Positions 35,465 to 46,406 of a stretch of DNA of 64,000 nt are shown here, one piece after another. Under the pieces are notes generated by a model that had not been told where the DNA came from, did not search any database, and worked only from the letters and a program-made list of their open reading frames with translations. The first letter of the stretch is position 1; each line of letters opens with the position of its first letter. Position numbers and translations under genes: made by a program. This DNA is from Bryopsis sp. KO-2023 (lineage: Eukaryota; Chlorophyta; Ulvophyceae; Bryopsidales; Bryopsidaceae): contig BSYQ01000003.1 of NCBI GenBank assembly GCA_030272585.1, positions 2,542,001 to 2,606,000 of the forward strand. The letters run 5' to 3'.

Positions 35465-37223
35465 ATACAGCAAATCCCGATCGTGGTTTTTTTTTGGGAA
35501 AAAGAAGGATTTCCTTCACCATGTTTCTTATTTTTCTAATCCAGGAGGGATATTGTGTGGGAGGTCAGCTTTACTCATTAAAAAAAAAGAAAAAAACCGG
35601 ATCGGTCCCCTGACCATGTATCAGATTCTTGTATCAAATACTCTTGGAAAATTGACTCGGGGCATTCCAGGCTTGCATTTCAGACGAAAGGAAAGGAAGC
35701 GGGGGCAAAAAGATAGCAAAACATTGAAGGATTTTTTTGTTTTCTGTTGGTGTTTTTTTTTTGCCAAACCCCTTTGACAATTGACGGTGGCAGCAGGGTC
35801 TTCCTGTTGGGATGCTTTTTCGTTACCTTTCTGGTGGATTTTTTTTCTTTGGTTAAAATTGGTCTGCCACTTGTTTTGTGTTTTTGTCGTTTGTTGACTT
35901 GTGTGTGTGTGTGTGTGTGCTTCTACGCGAATTTGAAACGTATCGGAGGAAAAAACAAATTGGGGAGGGGGGGGGGGGGGGGGGTCAGCGGCAAAAAAAC
36001 TTGAAAAGATTTTGGGTGAAAAGGAAAAGAGGTGCAACCAAAAACAGGGGTCTTTTTGAAGGGGAAAAGAAATCGTGAATAATGGAACTGTTCGTGGATG
36101 GAGAAGCATCTGGCATTGTAGAGAAACTTATTCGTTTGATCGTGGAGTTTGACAGGAAAAAAAAAGAGATATATACATATATATTTACCCAAAAAAACAT
36201 ACGGACTAGAAAAGATCTTGTTGGAACATAAAGGAAAGAGGTAGGGGAAATTGACCGAGGGGTGGGCAGAATTGATGATCTTTTTTCAAGAGAGAACGAT
36301 TGGGAAAGGGGGTGGGGGAGGAATTTGGGATGTGGTGAGTGTGGCCTGGCTCTATTTTGTGGTGGAAAGGGGTTTTTTTGGAGAAACAGGTAGAGTGATA
36401 AGGGGTCCCCCAAGAAACCAAAAAGAAATCCATCGAGGATTTCTGTCTTTATTTTTGAAGTCAAGGATGGGAAGCGTGGACGAGGGATTTGCTCAGACGG
36501 TTCAGTCTGCTCTACATTGATAATGCAGATGTGGAAAAAAAACAAAAACAAAACAAAACAATATCAACGGAGACTGAAATTGCTTTGTTGGTTTTCATGT
36601 TTGGGAAACGATAAGGTCGGTGAGAGATTTCCTGGGTGTGGCGTTTTTCCCAAGACGAGCCTCATTATTGATAATGTAAGTTGATTTTAGATTAGCGCAG
36701 GGTTATGATGACCAAGCATTCACAATCAATTCTGAAGTGTCTCGCAATCATATCGTTCAGTGAGAGAATATATGGAATGCCCAACCCGGTCATCGCAACA
36801 TCACGAATCCCGGTCCCGGTCGTACTGACCAACCACCATTCCACCAACAAAAAAAAAGGAAAACGATTGAAATCACTTGATCAACGTGTTAGAAAATCTT
36901 TGAAAAGAAAGACCAATCAGCGCCCAGTGCCGAAGATAAGGAGAGTTCTAATGGATAATTTCGGAGCCAGAGAATAAGGAGATAAAATATCTGTAGAAAA
37001 AAAAACACTGAGACAGGTATCTCTCTTTTCTACTCACTCTGAAGGAAAGAAAAAATAGTCAGCCCAACACTGGGGCCCCCACTCACAGGCTGTGAGTCAT
37101 AGCTCCAGAAACCCTTGGTCGTGGCTTTTGGTAATTTACCAATTATTCAAGATCCTTGTCTACAAATGTAAAATGTTTTTTTATCGTTTAAAATAAAGAA
37201 TGTTTAAATAAATATTTAGTCAA
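35465..37223. other. Intergenic stretch after the fasciclin gene
   Basis: No gene recognised. Contains a (GT)n run at 35901-35920 and a G-homopolymer of about 18 bases near 35965-35983. A 188-codon minus frame (35985-36551) is Phe/Ser/Pro-rich low complexity without motifs. The 3' UTR of the fasciclin gene should occupy the left part. Confidence 0.5.
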
Positions 37224-37902
37224 GACCAGTTGTACAACTCTCGTGACCAAAAAGTGGCCAATAAGAGAGTATTTTATTATCCCAAATTTTTAGGCAACCA
37301 CTTTCTGACACGCCTCGAAATTTTAACTGTAGTATGGTAAAAACATTGCACAGCCACCATCAAAGTTTCGTTTCGATTGCCTGCGTAAATTGTGAGTAAT
37401 CGACGAATCGTGACTTAATTCAGGCGGAAAATCGTCTGAATCGTCGATTTTTCGCCTGTAATTCGTGTCTATTGCCGCCGTGCTGGGTATTGTTTTTGGT
37501 ATTTTTGAAGTGCGCCAATTTATTTAAAAGAACCACAACCCCGTGGGCATGTTTTTGAGTGGAATTTGATTCAAGAAGTGAATGAAAGATGAGGCTAGAT
37601 TTGGAACCCCCACAGCAAAAGAGGGGAAAAATCTAGGCCCCTAACATCATCATCATCAGAATCATAATTACAACCCACAGCAAAAGAGAGCCATCACCCT
37701 CTAGGCCCCTAACAAAGACACACCAAACAATCCAAAAATCATAAACATTTGGAGACGTGTTGGAAAACACTTGAAAAAATTGCTGCCAAATTTTCAAATC
37801 GAAAGACATCGATTCAAGTCCTCTTTTGATGCAATGACTGGAACAATGATTTTGCGTGTCCGAAATCAGGCGATTTTGGTCACGAGAGTTGTACAACTGG
37901 TC
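37224..37902. mobile_element. Non-autonomous DNA transposon with 29-bp terminal inverted repeats
   Basis: 679 bp. Perfect 29-bp inverted repeats start GACCAGTTGTACAACTCTCG (37224-37252) with their complement at 37874-37902. The target duplication is TCAA (37220-37223 and 37903-37906). No transposase. The interior has an imperfect palindrome around 37423-37460 and a partial tandem duplication of about 66 bp (the CACAGCAAAAGAG ... CTAGGCCCCTAAC block occurs twice, 37610-37650 and 37675-37713). A 4-bp duplication does not by itself decide the superfamily. Confidence 0.8.
37660..37698 (+). repeat. 39-bp dispersed repeat, copy 1
   Basis: Identical over 39 bp to 53638-53676 (contains TTACAACCCACAGC and AGAGAGCCATCACC). 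This copy lies inside the inverted-repeat transposon. Confidence 0.85.
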
Positions 37903-37906
37903 TCAA

Positions 37907-39887
37907 GGAAAAAAGAATAATTAATTAAAAGAGAATTAAGAAGAAAACACAAGTAGATTGTTTTTAGAACCCCTCTTGGACCCTTGTAAAAAGGGAGCCA
38001 CCGCGCCACGACAAGGCGGGGGTTCCACCGCGGTGGAAAAACGAAGGTAGTCCCGGACTCGGCCGCCCACCCAACGGATCAGGCGGTCTTTGGAATTGCC
38101 CGGTCCGGGAGGGTGGTCTTTTCCCCGACATCGTGGCTAATCGAGGCGGAACCGACATAGCTAAGCTATGCAACCGATTCCAGGCGCACACGAAATCGGG
38201 TAGATCCCGTACCTATCTCGGGGTCGACCACGTCGTCGGCAAATTGGTTCCTGGGGAACACAGAAATTTAAAAAATCAAAAATCACAGGACAGATCCCAA
38301 CGAGCAGGAAAAGTCCGTGTGACATGACTCTTCAACATGTCTGACGCCGGGAAGTCGCTGAGAAATCTCTATCAACCTGCCCGTTTTGCTAAAACGTGGA
38401 ACTTTGTGTTTTCTGGCTTGTTCTGTTTCTGTCCAGATTTTTTGCCAACGTCTTCCTTTCGTTTCCTTCCGTTCATCAAAGGGGGTGGTCAATCCGTCTC
38501 GAAACGGTACTCCGAGCACGCGGGTAGCAAAGCGCGTCGCGCGTATATCACGATCTTAAAACTTGTTCGACAAGGGACGTGCTCTTTTTTCGCCAGAATG
38601 AGCGAGTCTTCCCCATCTACGCCGAGCTCTCCCAACCTTTTGGAAGCTTGAGAAGTTCCTGCGTCAGAGTCGAACTCGAGCGTTTTGGAAAGACTCACCC
38701 TGATGGTGTTCCGAACCGCACTGGTGGTTAGGACAGGCTTCGTCTGTAGACCCAAGAATCGATTGTTGCGAAATCTTCTGTGAACAGAAACAACGTCCTC
38801 GCGCGCGTAGATAGATAGATGTATCGAACACTTTCGCGGTAAAAGTCAAAAGCCTGTCCAAAAAGCCACTGTCCAGAACTTTTTCACCCCTGGTGCGGAG
38901 CTAAATTAATTCTCGCTTGAAAGTTGTTGTTTCATCTCTGAGTTCACAATCGATCGATTGTAAACTTTCACGAAAGCTGTCAATAATAGAACAAGAGGGG
39001 TAGATGTGGCAGAAACGAAGATCAACTTCTCTCTTCTTTTCTCTGAGCCTTCTTTATCATTTCACTGCTAAGGGTTCTTAAAAACAAATTTGTTCATACT
39101 ACATGCATTGCATTTTGCTGGCCTTGCAATTGTGCGAGACAGGGACAAGGTAATCCATCAGGAAGTTTCTGGGCGCCTAAGCGAAACAAGAATTTTTTCT
39201 TCAGCAAGGGTTGATATCTGCATCTCAGCTTCTGTGAATGAAATCCACCGGTTTTGAGTTCTTTGGAGGTTGAATGGTTGCTTGGGAGAGTCACAGAGGC
39301 CGCCGGTCCCACAGATAATTTCTCCCCAGAAAAAGTGCAAGCTTCTGCTGTTCAATCTCGAAAAGTGTTGAGTTGCTTTGGGAAAAGCAGTTGCTGTGTC
39401 ATCGAACTTTGATTTCAGGAATTTCGGTCAACATCAAAAAAGTTGGATTCTTCATTCCTTCAATATATATATACATATATATATATCATATGTACAGATA
39501 TGATATCTGTATGAAGTTTTCAAGGTTTGGCCTTTGAGTTGCCCGACGTTTGGGTTTGTCTTTTCAAGTTTGCCGGAATGAAGAGATAGGGATCAGCTGA
39601 ATAGGAAATATCAAAACCAAGCAATACCTCTGGAGACTCGATCTCTTCCGAAAATCAGCTGGTCAGCTGGGGGTTTCAAAAATTTCGAGTTTTTTTACCA
39701 ACAACCTTCCACTGGCAATCTCTTTAACTATATAAATCCCCACCGAGGCGCCACTGCCACCACCACACACAAGTGTAACCCATGTCTGACTCATAGATTG
39801 CTACTTCACTTGCGACAAAAACCCCACTCCAATATCAAGCTGCACGGTGGATACTCCACCAAGGAATGAAAACACGGCCCGGTTATG
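37907..39887. other. Intergenic region with a GC-richer island
   Basis: About 37970-38650 is visibly GC-richer than its AT-rich surroundings, but none of its frames resembles a known protein. A 104-codon plus frame (38337-38651) starting MSDAGKSLRNLY is unrecognised. The rest is AT-rich and includes an AT microsatellite/palindrome (39461-39508). A TATATAAAT box at 39728-39736 faces right, with no plus-strand gene behind it. Confidence 0.4.
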
Positions 39888-40823
39888 TCAATGAATACCC
39901 CCTGTATGCACCATCAGAATTCTTGTTCCGGAGGGATAAACTCCGTGGTAGATACGATCAACGACACAGAAAACCATCCGCCCAGTGTATATCGGCTCGA
40001 TGGGTATCTGCGGGTTGTGCCGCTGAGCCAACTCCACAAATCGATTGAGATCGGCGTTCGTCTTGGCGTACCCACCAAAGTGATAGTCCAAGTCTATGTC
40101 CCAATTATCAAACCAAGGCGACTCGCTCTCTTTCAGCAACCTGACGACTTCGTCTTTCAGAAAATCTCCTTTTTTCAACACCGCGACGCCCAGAACTTTC
40201 CCCTTGCCCCTCATCCCAGCGACGATGCCAGCCATCGTGCCACCCGTTCCACAGGCGCAACAAACGACGTCGAAATTATCACGGATCTCGTCGGTCACGA
40301 GCTCCGTGACGCCTTTGACGGCCAACCCATTGCTCCCCCCTTCAGGGATCAAATACCCCGGCCCGAACGCTTCTTGAACAGTTTTGTGAAAGTCTGGATC
40401 TGCCTTGCGCTTGTAGACGTATCGATCCAGGTAGTGGAACTCCATGCCTTGAGATCTGGCGAACGCAAGGACGTCGTTCAGGGGCTCGTGCTCCTCCCCT
40501 CGGATCATCCCGACGGTCTTCAGCCCACATAGATTCCCTGCTGCAGCCGTCGCCCGTATATGACTCGAGTAGGCGCCACCAAAAGTCAGGATCGTATCAT
40601 GGCCACTTTCCAGCGCCGCCTCGAGGTTGTACTTGAGCTTCCGCGCCTTGTTTCCTGGGACCAGAGGGTGGTTCAAATCCTCGCGAAGGATGCTCAGCTC
40701 GACTCCTGTTCTCGCGACAGCGGGATGGATGTAGGATTGGATGAGGCTTGGCGTTCTCAACCTTATGTATTGCATCAGACAGAAAAAACCAAGCTCCCGC
40801 AACCCAGCTCGGAGATGAAACAC
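39888..40823 (-). CDS. D-cysteine desulfhydrase / ACC deaminase family PLP enzyme
   Basis: Intronless 311-residue member of the fold-type II PLP enzymes that degrade D-cysteine to pyruvate, H2S and ammonia or deaminate 1-aminocyclopropane-1-carboxylate. Motifs: LREDLNHPLVPGNKARKLKYN with the PLP lysine in GNK, TFGGAYSSHIRATAAAG, LIPEGGSNGLAVKG, CACGTGGTMAGIVAG for the phosphate loop, and a C-terminal HTGGIH. The HTGG is normally followed by about eight more residues, so the protein ends slightly early. GC content is above the surroundings, there is no intron among intron-rich genes, and the sequence looks closer to bacterial (for example Bacteroidetes-like) enzymes I recall than to plant ones. 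Transfer is an inference. Substrate (D-Cys or ACC) cannot be decided here. N-terminal residues before SLIQSYIHP may be an extension or targeting sequence. Confidence 0.87.
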   Translation of the reverse strand: MFHLRAGLRELGFFCLMQYIRLRTPSLIQSYIHPAVARTGVELSILREDLNHPLVPGNKARKLKYNLEAALESGHDTILTFGGAYSSHIRATAAAGNLCGLKTVGMIRGEEHEPLNDVLAFARSQGMEFHYLDRYVYKRKADPDFHKTVQEAFGPGYLIPEGGSNGLAVKGVTELVTDEIRDNFDVVCCACGTGGTMAGIVAGMRGKGKVLGVAVLKKGDFLKDEVVRLLKESESPWFDNWDIDLDYHFGGYAKTNADLNRFVELAQRHNPQIPIEPIYTGRMVFCVVDRIYHGVYPSGTRILMVHTGGIH

Positions 40824-41226
40824 GAAACAGCCCTACGAATCCCTTGGAGGGGGGGCGACAAGCTTGCTTGAGTGTTGTTCGATTTAGAGATTCCCCCGCT
40901 CGAGAAAAACAAAACAAAACAAAAAAAGCTGAGGTTTTTTTTTTGTCACGTTCGCTGAAAGCGCCAGAAACCACCTCCCAAAGTGCCGCTCCCCGCTGGT
41001 GTCGTTAATGTTTTGATGAAAGCCAATCAAACGCGGTCCAGGCCATATTTAGCCTCCCTGCCAAATCTTCGATTTTCAGCGAATGTCGGAATTCTGGTTT
41101 TCACGACCACGATGCCAGTGGTATGCTCTATGCTTTTCGATCGCTGAAGAGGCTATATTTTAGCGACAATTTGCTTCAGGAGGTCGAAATCATTTTACCC
41201 CCCCTGTGGTGGATGTTTTTTGCGTT

Positions 41227-41841
41227 CAGATTTGCCTAGGACCGGTTTGCATTCCGTTGCACCTTCTCTTGCCCTTCGTTCTGACTTGGTTCCACCAGCG
41301 AGGTTATTTCACGTGGTTCAAGCGGGAGTGGCTTTCGTTTTCTCATTGGCAGCAGAAATACAAGGAGTAGGTCCCAACGAAAGCATAAGCATTAGTCATA
41401 TATTTTGATGATGAACCCAGTGTTTGTCTCCTTGACCCCCTTTTTTTGAATTTGATCCAGAGGGGACTTGTGTGTGTGTGTTTGATTTCTAGATGGGGAG
41501 AAGTTGCTACAGTGGCTGAGGAAAAGGAATTGGACGAACTATCTCCACCCCAAGAACCGAGCAGCAGAGAAACGAAGCAGGAAGCGGAGGGTTCATTTGA
41601 TAAGGCAAGACTGTGCATTTTTTTTCATTTTGGCTCGTGGCACTGGTCATTGAGGGCACCCCTGAATTTTCGAATCACAACCATTGCAAAGATCGAATGC
41701 AGTCCTGGGGAAATTAAAATTATATTATTGCGAGACTGAATTAAGCTTTGCCATTTCTTTTTTGTTACAGTTTTTCTGGAGCTTTTGCTGGGTTCACTTG
41801 CTTCCTTTGTACTCATTTTTCCCTCAAGCTTTTCAATTATA
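41227..41841 (+). CDS. Possible small membrane-protein gene, 5' end not found
   Basis: Three blocks close in phase: 41236-41366 (hydrophobic LHLLLPFVLTWFHQRGYFTW then KREWLSFSHWQQKYKE), an acidic block after the TTTCTAG acceptor near 41492 (WGEVATVAEEKELDELSPP ... SFDK), and a short aromatic block after TTGTTACAG (FFWSFCWVHLLPLYSF) ending at a TAA about 41841. Two hydrophobic stretches around a charged loop suggest a membrane protein. I do not recognise the family and found no start codon exon. Could be fortuitous. Confidence 0.28.
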
Positions 41842-42106
41842 ATTAAGTTGGCTGGAACGATTTTCCAGCCATGGATGCTAACAACTTACCCGAATTGAAA
41901 AGCAATTAAAGAGGGTATGCATTGTGCTGTAGGAGGGCCTGCACCAGCGGCCAGGCAAAACAGCCGAAGGCAAAAAGACATCAGACGGTTCCTGAGAAAA
42001 AAGGGACCATCCTAAGAAAATACCCTTTTGGGGATTTGGTCGATCAGCTCCCCCAATGTATTTGCTGCGGCTCATGTAAAAACATTCTTATTCCTTGTTT
42101 TAGCAA

Positions 42107-43444
42107 ATGTCGGTCATTACAGTGCAAGTGGGTCAGTGTGGAAACCAACTCGGGCAGAGTTTGTTCGAAGAGCTAGCCACGGCACTGAATCAAGGGAGCA
42201 AGCATTTCAATGATCAGGACTGGCTGCCTTTCTTCCGGCACAGCGAATCCCTGTCACTGTCCAACCCCTCCAAAGAGTCAGCCCCCATTGCTCGATCTGT
42301 GCTGATTGACATGGAGCCGAAGGTGGTGCAATCCGCATTGCAACGTTCAAAGAATCAGGCATGGAGGTATCCAGAGAACAGGTCATTTGAGGAGCAGAGC
42401 GGCTCCGGAAATAATTGGGGTGCAGGTTTTAGCAAACATGGCCCTAGAATCGCTGGGCACTGTCTGGAGCTGATCCGTCGGGAAGCAGAGTGCGCCGATT
42501 GGCTTGGAGGGATGTTGATGGTCCAGAGTGTGGCGGGGGGAACTGGGGCTGGTGTGGGGAGTTATCTGGCAGAGACGATCGGGGATGAATTCCCGTCCAC
42601 CTCGATGCTGAACTATTGTATCTGGCCGTATTCAACGGGGGAGGTGATGGTTCAGAACTACAACTCCATTTTGACGTTGAGTCAGCTGTCAGGGCAATCG
42701 GCAGGAACGATTCTGGTCGAGAACGATTCGCTGTTGGGAATTTGCAGGAGGCAGCATGCGATCGAAAATGTTACTCTCGGGGACATGAACCGTGTGGCTG
42801 CGAGATCACTGGCTGGCATTTTATTGCCGTCCAGCAGTCATCCCTCGACTGGGGGAAGAGAGGCTCCGAATCGACCGACGAGACTTCTTATCGATTTGGT
42901 GGAACACTTGTGCTGCCATCGGAGCTTCCCCCTCTTGTCGCTCTGGTCAACCCCCCAAATGCCCAGCACCTCCGTGGAGTTCACTTCCTTCAGCTGGACT
43001 TCACTGATCAAGACATTGCGTCAAGACATGCTGGGCGAGGCCTCCCTGGAGCGAACGCACTCCAATGATGCTGGAAATCGTGTCAGAACCCGGGGGGTTA
43101 AATCTGTCGCAAACTTTGTGGTGTTGCGTGGAAAAGGCGGCAGGGAGGTGAACTTGGGGTGTCTGGAAGACCCCAGCAATGCTGTTTATCCTCGATGGAA
43201 TCCTACACCATTAAAGGTGGCCCATCATGATGCCAGACTTTCTGGATATGCGATCTCTGGTGCAGTTTTGAGCAATTCCCAGGCAGCACTCGTTCCTGTG
43301 GTGAGGTCGAAAGAGAGAGCCTGGAGGATGTTTCGGTCCCGGGCTTTCGTGCATCAGTACGAGAGGTACGGCGTGGAAGCCGCTGATTTCCAAATCGCCT
43401 TTTCCATGCTGGAGGATATCATAGCAAGCTATATAGCATTGTAA
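42107..43444 (+). CDS. TUBD1: Delta-tubulin
   Basis: Tubulin-family GTPase needed for triplet microtubules in basal bodies and centrioles (UNI3 in Chlamydomonas). 445 residues in one exon. Starts MSVITVQVGQCGNQLGQ, the delta form of the tubulin N-terminus (others begin MREI). It has QSVAGGTGAGVGSYLAE for the GGGTGSG-type GTP loop, IARSVLIDMEPKVV, SGSGNNWGAGFSKHGP, and WPYSTGEVMVQNYNSILTLS as in delta-tubulins. The C-terminal helices end YGVEAADFQIAFSMLEDIIASY without an acidic tail. The lack of introns is unusual beside multi-exon neighbours and may indicate a retroposed ancestor. A TTTTAG acceptor-like site lies 5 bp before the ATG, so a leader intron is possible. Confidence 0.95.
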   Translation: MSVITVQVGQCGNQLGQSLFEELATALNQGSKHFNDQDWLPFFRHSESLSLSNPSKESAPIARSVLIDMEPKVVQSALQRSKNQAWRYPENRSFEEQSGSGNNWGAGFSKHGPRIAGHCLELIRREAECADWLGGMLMVQSVAGGTGAGVGSYLAETIGDEFPSTSMLNYCIWPYSTGEVMVQNYNSILTLSQLSGQSAGTILVENDSLLGICRRQHAIENVTLGDMNRVAARSLAGILLPSSSHPSTGGREAPNRPTRLLIDLVEHLCCHRSFPLLSLWSTPQMPSTSVEFTSFSWTSLIKTLRQDMLGEASLERTHSNDAGNRVRTRGVKSVANFVVLRGKGGREVNLGCLEDPSNAVYPRWNPTPLKVAHHDARLSGYAISGAVLSNSQAALVPVVRSKERAWRMFRSRAFVHQYERYGVEAADFQIAFSMLEDIIASYIAL

Positions 43445-44284
43445 AATTATGCCTATTTGGGTCGCACACCCTTCCGCAAGCAGGTGGCTTCGGAAATGTC
43501 AGGAAAGCCCCGGAAGAGTGGCAATGGAAAATTAAGAAATGTGCGCATGCACTTTGTTGTTTATCATTTTGTCATTTGGCAGGTTCTGTTTGTTTCGTGA
43601 ATTGCCTTGGCACAACTTTTAGAGAAGTGTTATCAGCGAAACCACCCAGCTCCAGTGCATGCCGGTGCTGCAAAAGTTGAGCTTGTTGTTTTTGGTCGGG
43701 AGGATAGTTCCTCATGCTCCATAATTCAGGCTTTGAAACAACAATTTCCCACTGCCGGGGTGAGAAATTCAGTGCCAGATGTCAATATGACAAGTGTACT
43801 TCTTAAAACCATGCAGAAAGGTGGTGGGAAAAAATAAAAATAAAAAGATGCCGTGCTTTCCTGAAGCAGCGACGCAATCACAGCAAGACATAATTAATAC
43901 ACAGGAGTCGGTCAGCCCCAAGGAAGCTACGAATGCATGCTTGAAAAAAATAATACGGTTCCAAATGATTTCACTGCATCGGCCAACGAAATCACTGGAT
44001 GCAATCGTCCTTTGTTTCAAAGAATCGTTCATGAACAAAACAAAAACCCCAGATGACAGACAGAGATGAAAATCGGTACAACTTTTTCCTCTGTCAAGGA
44101 CGGTGCAGCAACTTCCAGAACTCGAATCAAATCCTGAGAGATGCTGGCATCAATCCAGTTGCTATCAATTCCCCATCCATTCCATAAAATATATATACGG
44201 TATATTTAAAATATAAAATGGTGTTGTGTTGATGGGACACTCCCCACCCCCCCTTCCCCAAAAAAACCCAGGAAAAAAATATTA
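43445..44284. other. Intergenic stretch between delta-tubulin and the GNAT gene
   Basis: No gene recognised. A 76-codon plus frame (43607-43837) begins with TTG, lacks a recognisable motif and is not called. AT-rich to the right, with a C-run and A-run near 44243-44277 just downstream of the minus-strand GNAT stop codon. Confidence 0.5.
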
Positions 44285-44836
44285 CTATTCTCTCCGCATT
44301 AGTAATCGCTTCCTCCTTCCGAGAACATGGAACCAATCGTCCTTGTGGATTTCTGAGTATCCGTTTTTTTCGTAAAACTCTATTGCAGATGGGTTATCCA
44401 CGTAAACGTGCAGCACCGTTTGACTCTCCCCCCAGACGTCGGCGACGTACTCCGCCGCCGATAGAAGTGCCGTTCCGAAACCCTGGCGGCGACAGTCGTC
44501 CAGCACCGCCATCCCGCTTATGTAAGCGTACGTCGGCACGACGAAACCCATCCTCGCAAGGGATTGTAGGACCGTCGCCTGATCTTGTCTGGAGACCTCG
44601 ACCGCAGCGCACAGCTCTCCGTTTCCGTCGCATATCACCATGCAAGCGAACCTGTCCTCCGGGATGTGAAACAGCTTGGATATCATGGAGTTCAACACCT
44701 CGGCTTTGAATATCGTGAACGACGCGTCGTTCATCATTTTCAGTTGCTGAGGCTTGTGGAACACTTTTGCCATGACGTCCGCGATGTCTTTCGCCTCCCT
44801 TCGAGTGGCGAGACGTATCGTCCAGGGGGGTTTCAA
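44285..44836 (-). CDS. GNAT-family N-acetyltransferase, 5' end incomplete
   Basis: Acetyl-CoA-dependent transferase of the GCN5-related fold. The conserved core reads YISGMAVLDDCRRQGFGTAL, with the RRQGFG acetyl-CoA pyrophosphate loop (Q/R-x-x-G-x-G/A), followed by LHVYVDNPSAIEFYEKNGY, the motif B segment. At least 183 residues. The frame has no ATG at its left limit (44836 is TTG) but stays open upstream to 44950, so an upstream exon is expected. An acceptor-like TTGCGATAG lies at 44928. The extension is rich in Arg/Ala and could be part of a plastid transit peptide, which is inference. Substrate unknown. Confidence 0.8.
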   Translation of the reverse strand: MKPPWTIRLATRREAKDIADVMAKVFHKPQQLKMMNDASFTIFKAEVLNSMISKLFHIPEDRFACMVICDGNGELCAAVEVSRQDQATVLQSLARMGFVVPTYAYISGMAVLDDCRRQGFGTALLSAAEYVADVWGESQTVLHVYVDNPSAIEFYEKNGYSEIHKDDWFHVLGRRKRLLMRRE

Positions 44837-44950
44837 TTCGGATTCATATTTGTCGAGGGTCGATCGAAGATCGAGTCTCGTCGCTGGTGCGACCTGGCCA
44901 GGTTCAATCGCCCGTGCGAGAACGCCCCTATCGCAAGAAGATGCCGGACG

Positions 44951-46406
44951 TCACCTTTCCTTTTCCCAATGACTAAGAGAAAAACAAACACCTTGCTCAA
45001 GCTCCAAAAGGTTTTCGACGTCAAAACCAACGAACGGTTTTCAGATCCCTCGCGCGTTTTTCCACCCTTAAAGCGAACGTGCGGCGTAAAAAATACCCAA
45101 GCCCTACAGAACAAGGTTTCACGTGGTAGGGAGACGAGTCACCCACCGACGAAGCTCGCCACCATGATCTCGTCTGGCTCCGAGAAGCTTTCCTCCGACG
45201 AAAACTCGTTCCCTGAAGGGCGACAGCTGGTTGGGGGCACCGTGTCGACAATGGGAGGTGCGGCCGTGCATGGCTGCAAAAAAAAAAACTTAACCGAGCA
45301 AGAACGCCCAACCGCTGGTTTTCAGAACGGTTGTCTTTCCGCCTGACCTGGATTCGTCTGACGGAGATGAACAAACATCAAATGAGAAAGATATCAGCGG
45401 CAATCGTACTACAACCCAAATCTGCAACCAAAGTAAAACGACTTGACGCGCGCGCGACTGTTTGAAACGCTGCCTTCATGCATGGTTTTTCTGTTCACCT
45501 TTCCCAAAGGTGCTGTAGGTTTCGTTGTGGGTTGTAATTTTTTTTTTTATTGATTGAAAGGGCGATGCCACCCAACCCAACCACCTAAAGCCTAGGTGAT
45601 GTCAAAACCCAAGCCCTGTAACAGGCATTTCAGATGCAAGCCGATTCTGAGTCCAAAGCAATGTCGAAGCGGGTGGGATTGCTTGATCAAACGCTCCGCA
45701 AGCGTGAATTGAAAGATGTTTAGTATGAATTTGAAGAAGAAAGCCTTGTCCTGAGCCGGCATGTACTACAGTGACTGTAGTACAGTTCTGCTTTTACTTG
45801 AGCAGGTGGTGCTCAGATCACAGCCTGTGATTCACAGGTCTAGATACCACTCTCTCCCATTGCAATCGAGGAAGGGGGAACTGACTGAGGAAATGTTATC
45901 CCCATCACCACTCGTTTTTTGTTCATTCACAAAACCATGGTTTCTATTACAGAATCATACATTTCTTCCCTGGTGAGGAAAGTATCAACACATCGTTCAA
46001 AACATTGTCGGCATAGTCAGCCTGCAGGCGTGGGCCCTCGTCCCCTCTTTCCCTTGTTCGAGCCCACTACCGTTCACAAAAAAAAACCCTGAAAAACCAC
46101 ACGGATTTTGACAAAGACTAAGGATGTCAAAAGGATTGGTATATATTTATAAGCACTTCGGTCGTCACTAGCACGCGTGGGAGATCTTGTCCCTAAGGAA
46201 GACAAAAAACAACTTCGGAAATCAGCATTCGAAAACAAAAAACCCTGCGAAAGTGATGTAAAAAGAGGGAGTTCAAAGGGAAAAAGCCAGATATGTTTTC
46301 ACCGCATATCTGTTTTGGCTTTTTTCATTGGAACCCCTTGCCTGGGGCCACTTGATCTTGACTGAAGAAGAAGAAGAAGAAACTGTCGAAATTGTTATCA
46401 TAATTT
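44951..46406. other. Intergenic stretch between the GNAT and AP2 genes
   Basis: The left part (to about 45370) should contain the 5' exon and promoter of the GNAT gene; several plus frames there are shadows. No other gene recognised. AT-rich beyond 45530. Confidence 0.4.
45762..45784. repeat. Perfect 23-bp palindrome
   Basis: TGTACTACAGT, a single G, then ACTGTAGTACA: two perfect 11-bp arms. Could be a hairpin or a dimeric protein-binding site; nothing around it decides which. Confidence 0.75.

Noticed and set aside
35985..36551. 188-codon minus-strand frame
   Set aside because: Phe/Ser/Pro-rich, no motif, covers homopolymers; looks like AT-rich non-coding DNA.
43607..43837. 76-codon frame downstream of delta-tubulin
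   Set aside because: Starts with TTG, no motif, no splice support.
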